Shown here one piece after another: positions 1 through 8,834 of a DNA stretch of 64,000 bases. The stretch comes from Pseudaeromonas paramecii (GTDB taxonomy: Bacteria; Pseudomonadota; Gammaproteobacteria; Enterobacterales; Aeromonadaceae), in NCBI RefSeq assembly GCF_039540575.1, contig NZ_BAABFC010000006.1, forward strand, positions 62,001-126,000, in the 5' to 3' direction. The notes under the pieces are model-generated. The model made no database searches, was not told the origin of the DNA, and saw only the letters and a list, made by a program, of their open reading frames with translations. A program made the translations under genes and the position numbers. Every line of letters begins with the position of its first letter. Position 1 is the stretch's first letter.

Positions 1-1149
1 TTGGGCATCAAGGCCATCGATGACCATACTCTGGAGATCACGCTGGAGAAGTCGGTGCCTTACTTCGTCAGCATGCTGGCGCACACCACCACCTATCCGG
101 AAAACCAGAAGGTGATCGAGCAGTTTGGTGACCAGTGGACCCGCCCGGGCAACATGGTGACCAACGGCGCCTACACCCTGAAGGAGTGGGTGGTGAACGA
201 GCGTATCGTGCTGGAGCGTAGCAAGACCTACTGGGACGATGCTCATACCCACATCAACAAGGTCACCTATCTGCCGATCCAATCCCAGAATGCGGACATG
301 AACCGCTACCTGGCCGGTGAAGTGGACATGACCTACGAAACTCCCATCGAGCAGTTCAAGCGTCTGCAGAAAGAACACCCGCAGGATGTTCGGGTCACCG
401 GTTATGTCGGTACCTACTACTACGAGTTCAACTGCAAGAAGGCTCCGTTTGATGACGTTCGTGTGCGCAAGGCCCTGTCCTTTGCCATCGATCGTAACGT
501 GATCGCCGACTCCGTCATGGGGCAAGGCCAGAAGCCGGCTTATACCCTGGTGCCGGAGTATGTGGATGGCTTTGTGGCCACCGAGCCGGCGTGGGCCAAG
601 CTGACCCAGGCCGAGCGCAACGCCCAGGCCAAGGAGCTGCTCAAGGCCGCCGGTTTTGACGAACAGCATCCGTTGAAGTTCGAGCTGCTGTACAACACCA
701 GCGAGAACCACAAGAAGGTGGCCGTGGCCGTGGCGGCCATGTGGAAGAAGAACCTGGGGGTGGATGTTGCCCTGGTGAACCAGGAATGGAAGACCTATCT
801 GGAGACCAAGTCTGGTGGCCAGTTTGACGTGGCCCGTGCCGGCTGGATTGCCGACTACAACGAAGCCTCCTCCATGCTGGATCTCAAACAGACCACCCAT
901 GGCAACAACGACGGCAAGTACTCCAATCTCAAGTACGACGAGCTGATGGCGCAAAGCCGTACCGTGATGGATACCGAGGCCCGCAACAAGCTGTATGCCG
1001 AGGCGGAGGGCCTGCTGGCCGAAGACATGCCCATCGCGCCCATCTATCAGTACGTGACGGCTCGTCTGGTGAAGCCCTATGTCGGTGGCTACCCCAACAA
1101 CCCCTTGGATAACCTCTACACCAAGGATATGTACATTCTGGCCCACTAA
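1..1149 (+). CDS. oppA: Oligopeptide ABC transporter substrate-binding protein OppA (3' part)
   Basis: The reading frame is open at the left edge, so only the last 382 residues are visible and the apparent TTG start at base 1 is not a real start. It is the C-terminal lobe of a family 5 (SBP_bac_5) periplasmic peptide-binding protein. Its ending, with a NPLDN-LYTKDMYI stretch, is typical of OppA. OppA captures short peptides in the periplasm and hands them to OppBC. The identity is supported by the complete oppBCDF genes that follow on the same strand. MppA-like paralogues share this fold, but the linkage to oppB favours OppA. Confidence 0.93.
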   Translation: MGIKAIDDHTLEITLEKSVPYFVSMLAHTTTYPENQKVIEQFGDQWTRPGNMVTNGAYTLKEWVVNERIVLERSKTYWDDAHTHINKVTYLPIQSQNADMNRYLAGEVDMTYETPIEQFKRLQKEHPQDVRVTGYVGTYYYEFNCKKAPFDDVRVRKALSFAIDRNVIADSVMGQGQKPAYTLVPEYVDGFVATEPAWAKLTQAERNAQAKELLKAAGFDEQHPLKFELLYNTSENHKKVAVAVAAMWKKNLGVDVALVNQEWKTYLETKSGGQFDVARAGWIADYNEASSMLDLKQTTHGNNDGKYSNLKYDELMAQSRTVMDTEARNKLYAEAEGLLAEDMPIAPIYQYVTARLVKPYVGGYPNNPLDNLYTKDMYILAH

Positions 1150-1172
1150 GAGTCGGGCCTAGCCTGTGCTAT

Positions 1173-1200
1173 CAAGCCCGCCAGATGGCGGGCTTGTTTT
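1173..1200 (+). terminator. Intrinsic-terminator-like hairpin between oppA and oppB
   Basis: A perfect 10-bp stem (CAAGCCCGCC / GGCGGGCTTG) with an AGAT loop is followed by TTTT. It lies 24 bases after the oppA stop and 48 bases before the oppB start. It probably ends most transcripts after oppA, so the binding protein is made in excess over the membrane complex. Read-through supplies oppBCDF. Confidence 0.85.
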
Positions 1201-1247
1201 GCCGGCTCACTGCCGGGCGCTACTTGCAACCGGTTGGAACTCTCATA

Positions 1248-2168
1248 ATGCTAAAATTCATTTTCAAGCGAATCTTGGAGGCGATCCCCACCTTGCTGGT
1301 GCTGATCACCGTCTCCTTCTTCATGATGCGTTTTGCCCCTGGCAATCCCTTCTCTAGCGAGCGCGGTTTGCCGCCTGAGGTGAAGGCCAACATCGAAGCG
1401 AAATACGGACTGGATAAGCCGGTTCACCAGCAGTACCTGACCTATCTGGGTAACCTGCTGCAGGGCGATTTGGGCCCCTCGTTCAAATACAAGGATTTTT
1501 CGGTCAACGATCTGGTGCGGCAGGCGCTGCCGGTTTCCGCCAAGATCGGTTTGGCTGCGTTCTGCCTGGCGGTGTTGGTGGGGGTCAGCTTCGGCACCCT
1601 GGCGGCCCTGCGGCAGAACACATGGATTGACTATGGCCTGATGTCCAGTGCCATGTTCGGGGTGGTGGTGCCTTCGTTCGTGCTGGCGCCCATACTGGTG
1701 CTGATCTTCGCCATCTCGTTGCGCTGGTTACCGGCGGGAGGCTGGCAGCACGGCCAGCTGCAGTTTATGGTACTGCCGGTCATCGGCATGATGATGTACT
1801 ACGTCTCCGCCATCGCCCGTATCATGCGTGGCAGCATGATAGAGACCATGAACTCCAACTTCATCCGCACCGCCAAGGCCAAAGGGCTGCCGCTGCACTA
1901 CATCATTCTGCGTCACGCTCTGCGGCCGGCCATGCTGCCGGTGGTCTCCTATCTGGGCCCGGCGTTCGTGGGGATCATTACCGGCTCCGTGGTCATAGAA
2001 ACCATCTTCGGCCTGCCGGGGATCGGCCAGCTGTTTGTCAATGGCGCCCTGAACCGGGATTACTCCATGGTGCTGGGGCTGACCATACTGGTGGGGGCTC
2101 TGACCATCACCTTCAATGCGGTGGTGGACATTCTCTACGCCTTCATCGATCCCAAGATCCGATACTGA
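1248..2168 (+). CDS. oppB: Oligopeptide ABC transporter permease OppB
   Basis: The 306-residue inner-membrane permease is the usual OppB length and nearly collinear with the E. coli protein from the first residues (MLKFIFKRILEAIPTL). It begins with a membrane anchor, followed by the BPD_transp_1 transmembrane core and the EAA loop (GLP...ILRHAL) that contacts the ATPases. The ATG at 1248 is preferred over an in-frame ATG at 1185, because the upstream one lies inside the terminator hairpin and adds 21 residues absent from the family. With OppC it forms the peptide channel. oppC starts 12 bases downstream. Confidence 0.96.
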   Translation: MLKFIFKRILEAIPTLLVLITVSFFMMRFAPGNPFSSERGLPPEVKANIEAKYGLDKPVHQQYLTYLGNLLQGDLGPSFKYKDFSVNDLVRQALPVSAKIGLAAFCLAVLVGVSFGTLAALRQNTWIDYGLMSSAMFGVVVPSFVLAPILVLIFAISLRWLPAGGWQHGQLQFMVLPVIGMMMYYVSAIARIMRGSMIETMNSNFIRTAKAKGLPLHYIILRHALRPAMLPVVSYLGPAFVGIITGSVVIETIFGLPGIGQLFVNGALNRDYSMVLGLTILVGALTITFNAVVDILYAFIDPKIRY

Positions 2169-2179
2169 CCGAGGTAGCC

Positions 2180-3088
2180 ATGGTAGTAAGCAAAGCAAAG
2201 CAACAGGCGGTCAGTCAGTTTGCCGATAGCCTGGAGGTGGAGGGGCGCTCCTTGTGGCAGGATGCCCGTCGCCGCTTTCTGAAGAACCGTGCCGCCGTGC
2301 TGAGCATGGTGGTGCTGACGGTGATCGCCCTGCTGGTGATCCTGGGTCCCTTGATGGCGCCCTTTACCTTTGATGATCCCGATTGGGGCGCCATGCAGAG
2401 CGCGCCGGATTGGGCGTCAGGACACTATTTCGGTACCGACAGCCTGGGGCGGGATCTGTTTGTCCGCACCCTGATCGGTGGCCGTATCTCCCTGATGGTC
2501 GGCGTCTTGGGCGCCCTGGTGGCCGTGGTCATCGGCACCCTGTACGGGGCCACCGCCGGGTTTGTCGGCGGCAGTCTGGATCGCCTGATGATGCGGACCC
2601 TGGAGATCCTCTACGCCTTCCCCTTCATGTTCTTCGTGATCATGCTGGTGACCTTCTTCGGGCGGAATATCTGGCTCATCTTCATCGCCATCGGTGCGGT
2701 GAGCTGGCTGGACATGGCGCGGATCGTGCGTGGCCAGACCCTGAGTCTCAAGAGCAAGGAGTTCATCGAGGCGGCCCATGTCTGTGGTGTCTCCAAGTGG
2801 AAGATCATCACCCGCCATATCGTGCCCAACGTGCTGGGCATAGTGGTGGTGTACGCCACCCTGCTGGTGCCTGGGATGATTCTGTTTGAATCCTTCCTCA
2901 GCTTCCTGGGACTGGGGGTGCAGGAGCCCATGACCAGCTGGGGCGCCCTGCTGGACGAGGGATCCAAGTCCATGGAGGTGGCCCTGTGGCAACTGCTGTT
3001 CCCGGCCGGCTTCATGGTGGTAACCCTGTTCTGTTTCAACTTCCTGGGTGACGGTCTGCGTGACGCCCTGGATCCCAAGGACCGCTGA
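2180..3088 (+). CDS. oppC: Oligopeptide ABC transporter permease OppC
   Basis: The 302-residue second permease of the Opp complex has a long cytoplasmic N-terminus, an OppC_N-type first membrane helix (about residues 40-60) and a BPD_transp_1 domain. The EAA loop is near residues 190-215 (EAAHVCGVSKWKI). The ATG is preceded by GAGG at a suitable distance. It pairs with OppB and lies 11 bases after it and 10 bases before oppD, consistent with one operon. Confidence 0.96.
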   Translation: MVVSKAKQQAVSQFADSLEVEGRSLWQDARRRFLKNRAAVLSMVVLTVIALLVILGPLMAPFTFDDPDWGAMQSAPDWASGHYFGTDSLGRDLFVRTLIGGRISLMVGVLGALVAVVIGTLYGATAGFVGGSLDRLMMRTLEILYAFPFMFFVIMLVTFFGRNIWLIFIAIGAVSWLDMARIVRGQTLSLKSKEFIEAAHVCGVSKWKIITRHIVPNVLGIVVVYATLLVPGMILFESFLSFLGLGVQEPMTSWGALLDEGSKSMEVALWQLLFPAGFMVVTLFCFNFLGDGLRDALDPKDR

Positions 3089-3098
3089 GGAGAGACGG

Positions 3099-4061
3099 AT
3101 GAAATTGCTCGATGTACAGGATCTCCGCGTGGAGTTTAAGACCCCGGACGGCAACGTGGTGGCGGTCAACGATCTGAACTTTTCCCTGGCGGCCGGCGAG
3201 ACCATGGGCATCGTCGGTGAGTCCGGCTCCGGCAAGAGCCAGACCGCCTTCGCCCTGATGGGCCTGTTGGCCAAAAACGGCGTCATCACCGGCTCCGCCA
3301 AGTTCAATGGCCGGGAAATCCTCAACCTGCCGCAGCCGGAGCTCAACCGCATTCGGGCCCAGGAGATCGCCATGATCTTCCAGGACCCCATGACCTCGCT
3401 GAACCCCTACATGAAGGTGGGGCCCCAGCTGATGGAAGTGCTGATGCTGCACAAGGGCATGAGCAAGGCCGAGGCGTTTGAGGCCTCGGTACGCATGCTG
3501 GATGCGGTGAAGATCCCCGAGGCGCGCAAGCGGATGGGCATGTACCCCCATGAGTTTTCCGGTGGCATGCGGCAGCGGGTGATGATCGCCATGGCCTTGC
3601 TGTGCAACCCCAAGCTGCTGATCGCCGATGAACCCACCACGGCGCTGGATGTGACGGTGCAGGCCCAGATCATGGTGCTGCTCAACGAACTCAAGCGCGA
3701 CTTCAACACCGCCATCATCATGATCACCCACGACCTGGGGGTCATCGCCGGGCTGTGTGACAAGGTGCTGGTGATGTACGCCGGTCGGACCATGGAGTAC
3801 GGCAAGGTGGACGACATCTTCTACCGGCCGTCCCACCCCTATACCGAAGGGCTGCTCAAGGCCATTCCCCGGCTGGATACCGAAGGGGAGGTGCTGGCCA
3901 CCATTCCCGGTAATCCACCAAACCTGCTGCGTCTGCCGGTGGGCTGCCCCTTCCAGGAGCGCTGTCATCGGGTTCATGAGCGCTGCGCCCAGGTGGCGCC
4001 GGCATTGCAGGACTTCGGCGATGGCCGTCGTCGTGCCTGTCACTGGGATTGGGAGGCGTAA
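3099..4061 (+). CDS. oppD: Oligopeptide ABC transporter ATP-binding protein OppD
   Basis: This 320-residue ATPase drives peptide import. The Walker A motif is GESGSGKS (residues 40-47), the signature is FSGGMRQRV and Walker B is LLIADEPTTALDV. The C-terminal oligo_HPY extension carries the Cys cluster (CPFQERC and following Cys residues) typical of Opp/Dpp ATPases. The ATG at 3099 follows a GGAG ribosome site. An upstream in-frame ATG at 3048 lies inside oppC and is rejected. oppF starts six bases after the oppD stop. Confidence 0.96.
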   Translation: MKLLDVQDLRVEFKTPDGNVVAVNDLNFSLAAGETMGIVGESGSGKSQTAFALMGLLAKNGVITGSAKFNGREILNLPQPELNRIRAQEIAMIFQDPMTSLNPYMKVGPQLMEVLMLHKGMSKAEAFEASVRMLDAVKIPEARKRMGMYPHEFSGGMRQRVMIAMALLCNPKLLIADEPTTALDVTVQAQIMVLLNELKRDFNTAIIMITHDLGVIAGLCDKVLVMYAGRTMEYGKVDDIFYRPSHPYTEGLLKAIPRLDTEGEVLATIPGNPPNLLRLPVGCPFQERCHRVHERCAQVAPALQDFGDGRRRACHWDWEA

Positions 4062-4066
4062 GGCGG

Positions 4067-5056
4067 ATGAGTGATAAGAAACTGTTGCTGGATGTCAGCA
4101 ACCTTAAGGTGCATTTCAAGATCAAGAGCGACAAGGCCTGGCCTTGGGCCAAACCCTTCTCCCTGAAGGCAGTGGATGGGGTCAGCATCAAGCTCTATGA
4201 AGGGGAAACCCTGGGGGTGGTGGGGGAGTCCGGTTGCGGCAAGTCCACCTTCGCCCGGGCCATCATAGGACTGGTAGAGGCCACCGAAGGTCAGGTGGTG
4301 TGGCTGGGCCAGGATCTGACCCGGTTGCCAGCGGGTGAGCTGCGGGAGAAGCGCAAGGAAATCCAGATGATCTTCCAGGATCCCCTGGCATCCTTGAATC
4401 CGCGGATGACCATAGGTGACATCATCGCCGAGCCCTTGCAGACCTTCTATCCCAAGCTGGGCAAGCAGGAGGTCATGGACAGGGTCAAGGCCATCATGAT
4501 GAAGGTGGGTCTGCTGCCGAATCTCATCAACCGCTATCCCCACGAGTTCTCCGGTGGTCAGTGCCAGCGCATCGGCATCGCCCGCGCCCTGATCCTGGAA
4601 CCCAAGCTCATCATCTGCGATGAGCCGGTTTCGGCGCTGGATGTCTCCATTCAGGCGCAGGTGGTGAACCTGCTCAAGTCCCTGCAAAAGGAGATGGGCT
4701 TGTCCTTGGTGTTCATCGCCCACGACTTGTCGGTGGTCAAGCACATCTCGGATCGGGTGCTGGTGATGTACCTGGGCAATGCGGTGGAGTTGGGTACCGG
4801 TGAGGCCGTGTATGCCAATCCGTCCCATCCCTACACCCAGGCCTTGATGTCGGCGGTACCCATTCCTGATCCGGCTCTGGAACGGACCAAGACCATCCAG
4901 CTGCTGGAAGGGGATCTGCCATCGCCCATCAATCCGCCTTCCGGCTGCGTGTTCCGTACCCGTTGCCCATTGGCAGATGGCGAGTGCGCCCGGCAGCGGC
5001 CGCAGCTCTCCGGTAGCGAGGAGCATGCCGTCTCCTGCCTCAAGGTCAGGGTCTGA
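4067..5056 (+). CDS. oppF: Oligopeptide ABC transporter ATP-binding protein OppF
   Basis: This 329-residue partner ATPase of OppD is very close to E. coli OppF over its whole length. Walker A is GESGCGKS (residues 53-60), the signature is FSGGQCQR and Walker B is LIICDEPVSALDV, followed by the C-terminal oligopeptide-transporter extension. The start at 4067 is chosen because the in-frame ATG at 4049 overlaps the oppD end and adds six unsupported residues. It is the last gene of the opp operon and is followed by a strong terminator. Confidence 0.96.
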   Translation: MSDKKLLLDVSNLKVHFKIKSDKAWPWAKPFSLKAVDGVSIKLYEGETLGVVGESGCGKSTFARAIIGLVEATEGQVVWLGQDLTRLPAGELREKRKEIQMIFQDPLASLNPRMTIGDIIAEPLQTFYPKLGKQEVMDRVKAIMMKVGLLPNLINRYPHEFSGGQCQRIGIARALILEPKLIICDEPVSALDVSIQAQVVNLLKSLQKEMGLSLVFIAHDLSVVKHISDRVLVMYLGNAVELGTGEAVYANPSHPYTQALMSAVPIPDPALERTKTIQLLEGDLPSPINPPSGCVFRTRCPLADGECARQRPQLSGSEEHAVSCLKVRV

Positions 5057-5083
5057 GCCTGATCGAGATGGGAGCATCACAGA

Positions 5084-5109
5084 GGGCATCCTGCGGGATG
5101 CCCTTTTTT
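5084..5109 (+). terminator. Intrinsic terminator of the opp operon
   Basis: The stem GGGCATCC / GGATGCCC with a four-base loop is followed by six T residues, 28 bases after the oppF stop. Confidence 0.92.
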
Positions 5110-5389
5110 GTGTCGAAGCGTCGGCAGTTGCCAACAGGAATGTCCCCAATAGGCACCAATTCTTGCCCTAATTCACTAGATATCTGGCCTGGCTCCCAAA
5201 AAGGATGCTGAAAAGTCCTCTGTGGATAGGTATTCTAGCCGGCGGTTTAGCCAGATGAAGGAGAACCCAGGCTGGATACGATGTCCACTTGCCCCGATAG
5301 GCGAGGGTAGGGGGAGGAGATCGCCGTCAGCCTAAGATGGCGCCGGGACCGTCCGTCCGGCCATCGGTAAATTTTGAGGAACAAGTTTG
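5110..5389 (+). other. Intergenic leader upstream of the aromatic permease
   Basis: About 280 bases contain no convincing gene. A GC-rich imperfect stem-loop (GATGG at 5336-5340 with CCATC at 5361-5365, and CCGG at 5343-5346 with CCGG at 5357-5360) lies just before the ribosome site of the permease. No TyrR box, TrpR operator or known riboswitch could be recognised, and no clear promoter hexamer pair stands out. Confidence 0.4.
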
Positions 5390-6778
5390 ATGGACGCACA
5401 ACACCAGACTGACGAGCTCCACCGCGGGTTGAGCAATCGTCATGTCCAGCTCATTGCCCTGGGCGGTGCCATAGGTACCGGCCTGTTTTATGCCATTGGC
5501 TCCACCATTGCCATGGCGGGTCCTGCCGTGTTGCTGGGCTATGCCTTGGCCGGTTTCATCGCCTTTCTGATCATGCGTCAGCTGGGTGAGATGGTGGCCG
5601 AAGAGCCGGTCTCCGGATCCTTTAGTCACTTTGCCTATCGCTACTGGAGCGGCTTTGCCGGCTTCCTGTCCGGTTGGAACTACTGGGTGCTGTATGTGCT
5701 GGTCAGCATGGCCGAGTTGACCGTGGTGGGTAAGTACATCCAGTTCTGGTTCCCCGAGGTGCCGACCTGGGTCTCCACCGCCGTCTTCTTCCTGGTGATC
5801 AATGCCATCAACCTGGCCAACGTCAAGCTGTTCGGTGAGCTGGAATTCTGGTTTGCCATCATCAAGGTGGTGGCCATCATCGGCATGATTGGCTTTGGCA
5901 CCTGGCTGCTCATCAGCGGCACCGGTGGCGAGCAGGCGTCCGTCAGCAACCTGTGGAACAACGGCGGCTTCATGCCCAATGGCTGGCATGGTCTCATCAT
6001 GTCGTTGGCGCTCATCATGTTTTCCTTCGGCGGCTTGGAGCTGGTGGGCATCACGGCGGCAGAAACCGCCGATCCCAAGCGCACCATTCCCAAGGCGGTG
6101 AACCAGGTGATCTACCGCATCCTGATCTTCTACGTGGGGGCCCTGGCCGTGCTGCTGTGCCTCTACCCCTGGCAGCAGATCACCGCCGATAGCAGCCCGT
6201 TCGTCATGATCTTCAACTCCATCGGCGAGGCGCCGGTGGCGCACGTGCTTAACGTGGTGGTGCTGACCGCCGCCCTGTCGGTCTACAACAGCTGCGTCTA
6301 CTGCAACAGTCGCATGCTGCATGGTCTGGCCCAGCAGGGTAATGCGCCCAAGCTGCTGGCCAAGACCGACAAGCGCGGTGTGCCCGTGGTGGCCATCGGC
6401 CTGTCGGCCCTGACCACCCTCATCTGTGTGGTGATTAACTATGTGATGCCCGGTGAAGCCTTCAAGCTCTTGATGGCACTGGTGGTGGCAGCGCTCGTTA
6501 TCAACTGGGCCATGATCAGCCTGACCCACATCAAGTTCCGCCGTGCCAAGCAGGCCGAAGGCGTGGAGCCCAGCTTCAAGGCTTTCTGGTTCCCCTTTGC
6601 CAACTACCTGTGTCTGGCCTTCCTGGCCGGTATGCTGGTGATCCTCTACCTGCTGGGCGAGCAGATCTCCGTCTACCTGATGCCGTGCTGGCTGCTGCTG
6701 ATCTGGGTCGGCTACTTGGTGAAGCGGCGCGCCGACGCCAAGGCCGCGCCCCTGAGCCAGGTCAGCGACCCGGCGTAA
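5390..6778 (+). CDS. Aromatic amino-acid permease, AroP/PheP type (APC superfamily)
   Basis: This 462-residue inner-membrane permease of the amino acid-polyamine-organocation superfamily has about 12 membrane helices. The first helix carries the family motif LIALGGAIGTGLF. The closest recognisable relatives are E. coli PheP and AroP (QLGEMV-EEPVSGSF, FSFGGLELVGITAAE), so phenylalanine, tyrosine or tryptophan import by proton symport is the likely role. The ATG at 5390 follows GAGGA at 5376-5380; the preceding TTG codon is not needed. The next gene on the strand is a stand-alone trpB after a terminator, which fits aromatic amino-acid metabolism. The exact substrate cannot be told from sequence. 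Confidence 0.88.
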   Translation: MDAQHQTDELHRGLSNRHVQLIALGGAIGTGLFYAIGSTIAMAGPAVLLGYALAGFIAFLIMRQLGEMVAEEPVSGSFSHFAYRYWSGFAGFLSGWNYWVLYVLVSMAELTVVGKYIQFWFPEVPTWVSTAVFFLVINAINLANVKLFGELEFWFAIIKVVAIIGMIGFGTWLLISGTGGEQASVSNLWNNGGFMPNGWHGLIMSLALIMFSFGGLELVGITAAETADPKRTIPKAVNQVIYRILIFYVGALAVLLCLYPWQQITADSSPFVMIFNSIGEAPVAHVLNVVVLTAALSVYNSCVYCNSRMLHGLAQQGNAPKLLAKTDKRGVPVVAIGLSALTTLICVVINYVMPGEAFKLLMALVVAALVINWAMISLTHIKFRRAKQAEGVEPSFKAFWFPFANYLCLAFLAGMLVILYLLGEQISVYLMPCWLLLIWVGYLVKRRADAKAAPLSQVSDPA

Positions 6779-6806
6779 GCCAGACCCCGCACTCGGATTG
6801 TTTTGC

Positions 6807-6830
6807 AAAGCCCCCGATTGGGGGCTTTTT
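6807..6830 (+). terminator. Intrinsic terminator after the permease
   Basis: The stem AAAGCCCCC / GGGGGCTTT with a GATT loop ends in a T run. Confidence 0.92.
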
Positions 6831-6931
6831 ACGTTTAGCCGCTTGGTGAAAGTGTGTCATGCGTAACAAATTGATTTACTGATTATTTTTATCCTGATTG
6901 CTTTGTCGGATCCCCGCAGTCAGGAGTGAGC

Positions 6932-8158
6932 ATGCACAACCGTTTCGATTTTCCCCAACCCGATGCCCAGGGCTATTTCGGCCAGTATGGTGGCAGCTTC
7001 GTGCCACCTCAGCTGCAGACCATCATCGATGAGATCACCCAGGCCTACCTGGATATCCGGCAGGATCCCGCCTTCCTGGCGGAGCTGACTCACCTGTATC
7101 AGCACTTCGTTGGCCGCCCCAGTCCCATCTTTCATGCCCGCAACCTGTCGGCGGAATTTGGTGCCCCCATCTACCTCAAGCGCGAAGATCTCAATCACAC
7201 CGGCGCCCACAAGATCAACCACTGTCTGGGTGAGGCCCTGCTGGCCAAGAAGATGGGCAAGAAGAAGGTGATCGCCGAAACGGGCGCCGGGCAGCATGGC
7301 GTGGCGCTGGCCACCGCCGCGGCCCTGGTGGGGCTGGAGTGTGACATCTACATGGGGGAGGTGGACATCAAGAAGGAGCACCCCAACGTGGTGCGCATGG
7401 GCATACTGGGGGCTCGGGTGATCCCCGCCACCCATGGCCGCAAGACCTTGAAGGAGGCGGTGGACGCGGCCTTTGACGCCTATCTCCAGGATCCTGTGAC
7501 CCAGCTCTACGCCATCGGCTCCGTGGTGGGACCCCATCCCTTCCCCATGATGGTCCGGGATTTTCAGTCCATCATCGGCATGGAAGCCCGGGAGCAGTTC
7601 CAGCAGATGACGGGTAAGCTGCCGGATAACCTGGTGGCCTGCGTGGGCGGTGGCTCCAACGCCATGGGGCTGTTCAGTGCCTTCTTGGAGGATACCGAGG
7701 TCAAGATGCATGGGGTGGAGCCGGCCGGGCGCGGCCTGGCGCAGGACGGTGAGCACGCCGCCACCCTGACCAAGGGCGAGCCCGGCATCATGCACGGCTT
7801 CAAGTCCTATATGTTGAAGGATGCCAAGGGTGAGCCCCAGGAGGTCTATTCCGTGGCCAGCGGTCTGGACTACCCGGCGGTGGGTCCGCAGCACAGCTAC
7901 CTCAAGGATGCAGGCCGTGTCAGCTACGGGGTGGTGGACGACAAGGAGGCCATCGATGCCTTCTTCACCCTGTCGCGCATGGAGGGCATCATTCCGGCCA
8001 TCGAGTCGGCCCATGCCCTGGCCTATGCCCTTAAGCTGGCCCGTCAGGGGGAGACCGGCAGCCTGCTGGTAAACCTCTCCGGCCGTGGCGACAAGGACAT
8101 TGACTTCGTGGTGGCCAATTACGGCGCCCAATACGGGGTGGCCAGCCTGCCCAAGTAA
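6932..8158 (+). CDS. trpB: Stand-alone tryptophan synthase beta chain
   Basis: This 408-residue PLP enzyme condenses indole with serine to give tryptophan. The PLP lysine sits in HTGAHKIN (K94), the substrate loop ETGAGQHG follows, and GGGSNA binds the cofactor phosphate. All beta-chain landmarks are present and the length is normal (about 400). There is no trpA or other trp gene beside it; it is bracketed by terminators and forms its own transcription unit. It may therefore be a second, indole-salvaging TrpB rather than the biosynthetic-operon copy, but that needs the rest of the genome. The ATG at 6932 is served by GGAG at 6923-6926; a GTG at 6926 overlaps that ribosome site and is rejected. 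Confidence 0.93.
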   Translation: MHNRFDFPQPDAQGYFGQYGGSFVPPQLQTIIDEITQAYLDIRQDPAFLAELTHLYQHFVGRPSPIFHARNLSAEFGAPIYLKREDLNHTGAHKINHCLGEALLAKKMGKKKVIAETGAGQHGVALATAAALVGLECDIYMGEVDIKKEHPNVVRMGILGARVIPATHGRKTLKEAVDAAFDAYLQDPVTQLYAIGSVVGPHPFPMMVRDFQSIIGMEAREQFQQMTGKLPDNLVACVGGGSNAMGLFSAFLEDTEVKMHGVEPAGRGLAQDGEHAATLTKGEPGIMHGFKSYMLKDAKGEPQEVYSVASGLDYPAVGPQHSYLKDAGRVSYGVVDDKEAIDAFFTLSRMEGIIPAIESAHALAYALKLARQGETGSLLVNLSGRGDKDIDFVVANYGAQYGVASLPK

Positions 8159-8170
8159 GCCCGCCTTGGG

Positions 8171-8201
8171 CAAAACACCCCGCCTGGTGCGGGGTGTTTT
8201 G
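8171..8201 (+). terminator. Intrinsic terminator after trpB
   Basis: A 13-bp perfect stem (CAAAACACCCCGC / GCGGGGTGTTTTG) has a five-base loop; the 3' arm supplies the T-rich end. Its A-rich 5' arm makes it potentially bidirectional. Confidence 0.9.
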
Positions 8202-8234
8202 TTATCAGGCTGTTGAACCGGGCGTCGGACGGGT

Positions 8235-8245
8235 AAGATGCAATG
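8235..8245 (+). promoter_or_regulatory. Possible NsrR half-site upstream of nsrR
   Basis: AAGATGCAATG matches the left half of the known NsrR operator (AAGATGYATTT), but no matching right half follows. It lies 55 bases before nsrR and overlaps a TAAGAT that could be a -10 element with TTGAAC (8213-8218) as a -35, although the spacing is short. Autoregulation of nsrR is an inference. Confidence 0.3.
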
Positions 8246-8299
8246 GCAAGACACCTTTGGCGGTGTGATGAACGAGCCCACTTCATCCAGGAATGACAG

Positions 8300-8779
8300 A
8301 TGCAACTGACGCGCTTTACCGACTATGGCTTACGGATCCTCATCTACCTGGCGGTGCTGCCAGACGGGCGGTTGGCCAGCATCGAGGAGGTGTGCCAGGC
8401 ATTTGATCTACCCCGTAATCATATCAATAAGATAGTGCATCTGATGGGGCGCCTGGGCTGGGTGTTGACCCGACGTGGCAAGGGCGGTGGCATCTGTCTG
8501 GCCCTGCCACCGGAGGCCATCAACCTGGGGGAGGTGGTCTTGGCGCTGGAGGGGCAAGGACCGCTGATTGATTGCGAGCAGCCCCGCTGCGCGCTCCTAC
8601 CTGTCTGTCGTCTCAAGGGGGTGCTGGCGGAAGCCATGGAGGCCTTCGTGACGGCCCTGAGCCGCCACACCCTGGACAGTCTGGTGGGGCCTTGCCAGGG
8701 GCAGATCCGTCAGCGTCTGCTGCGGTCGGACTTCCATGTGTTGGAAAATCTGGTTCAAACGACCCTAGATCGGGTATAA
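8300..8779 (+). CDS. nsrR: Nitric-oxide-sensing Rrf2-family repressor NsrR
   Basis: The 159-residue regulator starts MQLTRFTDYGLR, as NsrR does. It has an N-terminal winged helix (residues 1-60) and the three-cysteine iron-sulfur motif C92-X4-C97-X5-C103, spaced exactly as in E. coli NsrR. Known NsrR proteins repress nitric-oxide detoxification genes such as hmp until NO damages the cluster. None of the usual target genes is in this window. IscR is less likely because its cysteine spacing and length differ. The C-terminus is slightly longer than in E. coli. trkH starts 55 bases downstream and may be co-transcribed. Confidence 0.92.
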   Translation: MQLTRFTDYGLRILIYLAVLPDGRLASIEEVCQAFDLPRNHINKIVHLMGRLGWVLTRRGKGGGICLALPPEAINLGEVVLALEGQGPLIDCEQPRCALLPVCRLKGVLAEAMEAFVTALSRHTLDSLVGPCQGQIRQRLLRSDFHVLENLVQTTLDRV

Positions 8780-8834
8780 GAGGGCGATTCGGTCCGGGCA
8801 GCTGCTGCCCGATCTGCCTGCCAGGGAGCCAACC

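Noticed and set aside
5110..5389. Riboswitch or attenuator leader for the aromatic permease
   Set aside because: Only an imperfect hairpin is visible. There is no leader peptide rich in aromatic codons, no TyrR box and no known aptamer core.
5327..6808. Long His/Gln-rich minus-strand open frame opposite the aromatic permease
   Set aside because: It mirrors the third-position GC bias of the real plus-strand gene, has a low-complexity composition and no ribosome site. The same holds for other long antisense frames (for example 6920-8305, 10431-11747, 54027-56189).
6871..6895. Sigma-70 promoter for trpB (TTGATT with TATCCT)
   Set aside because: The spacing between the hexamers is only 13 bases.
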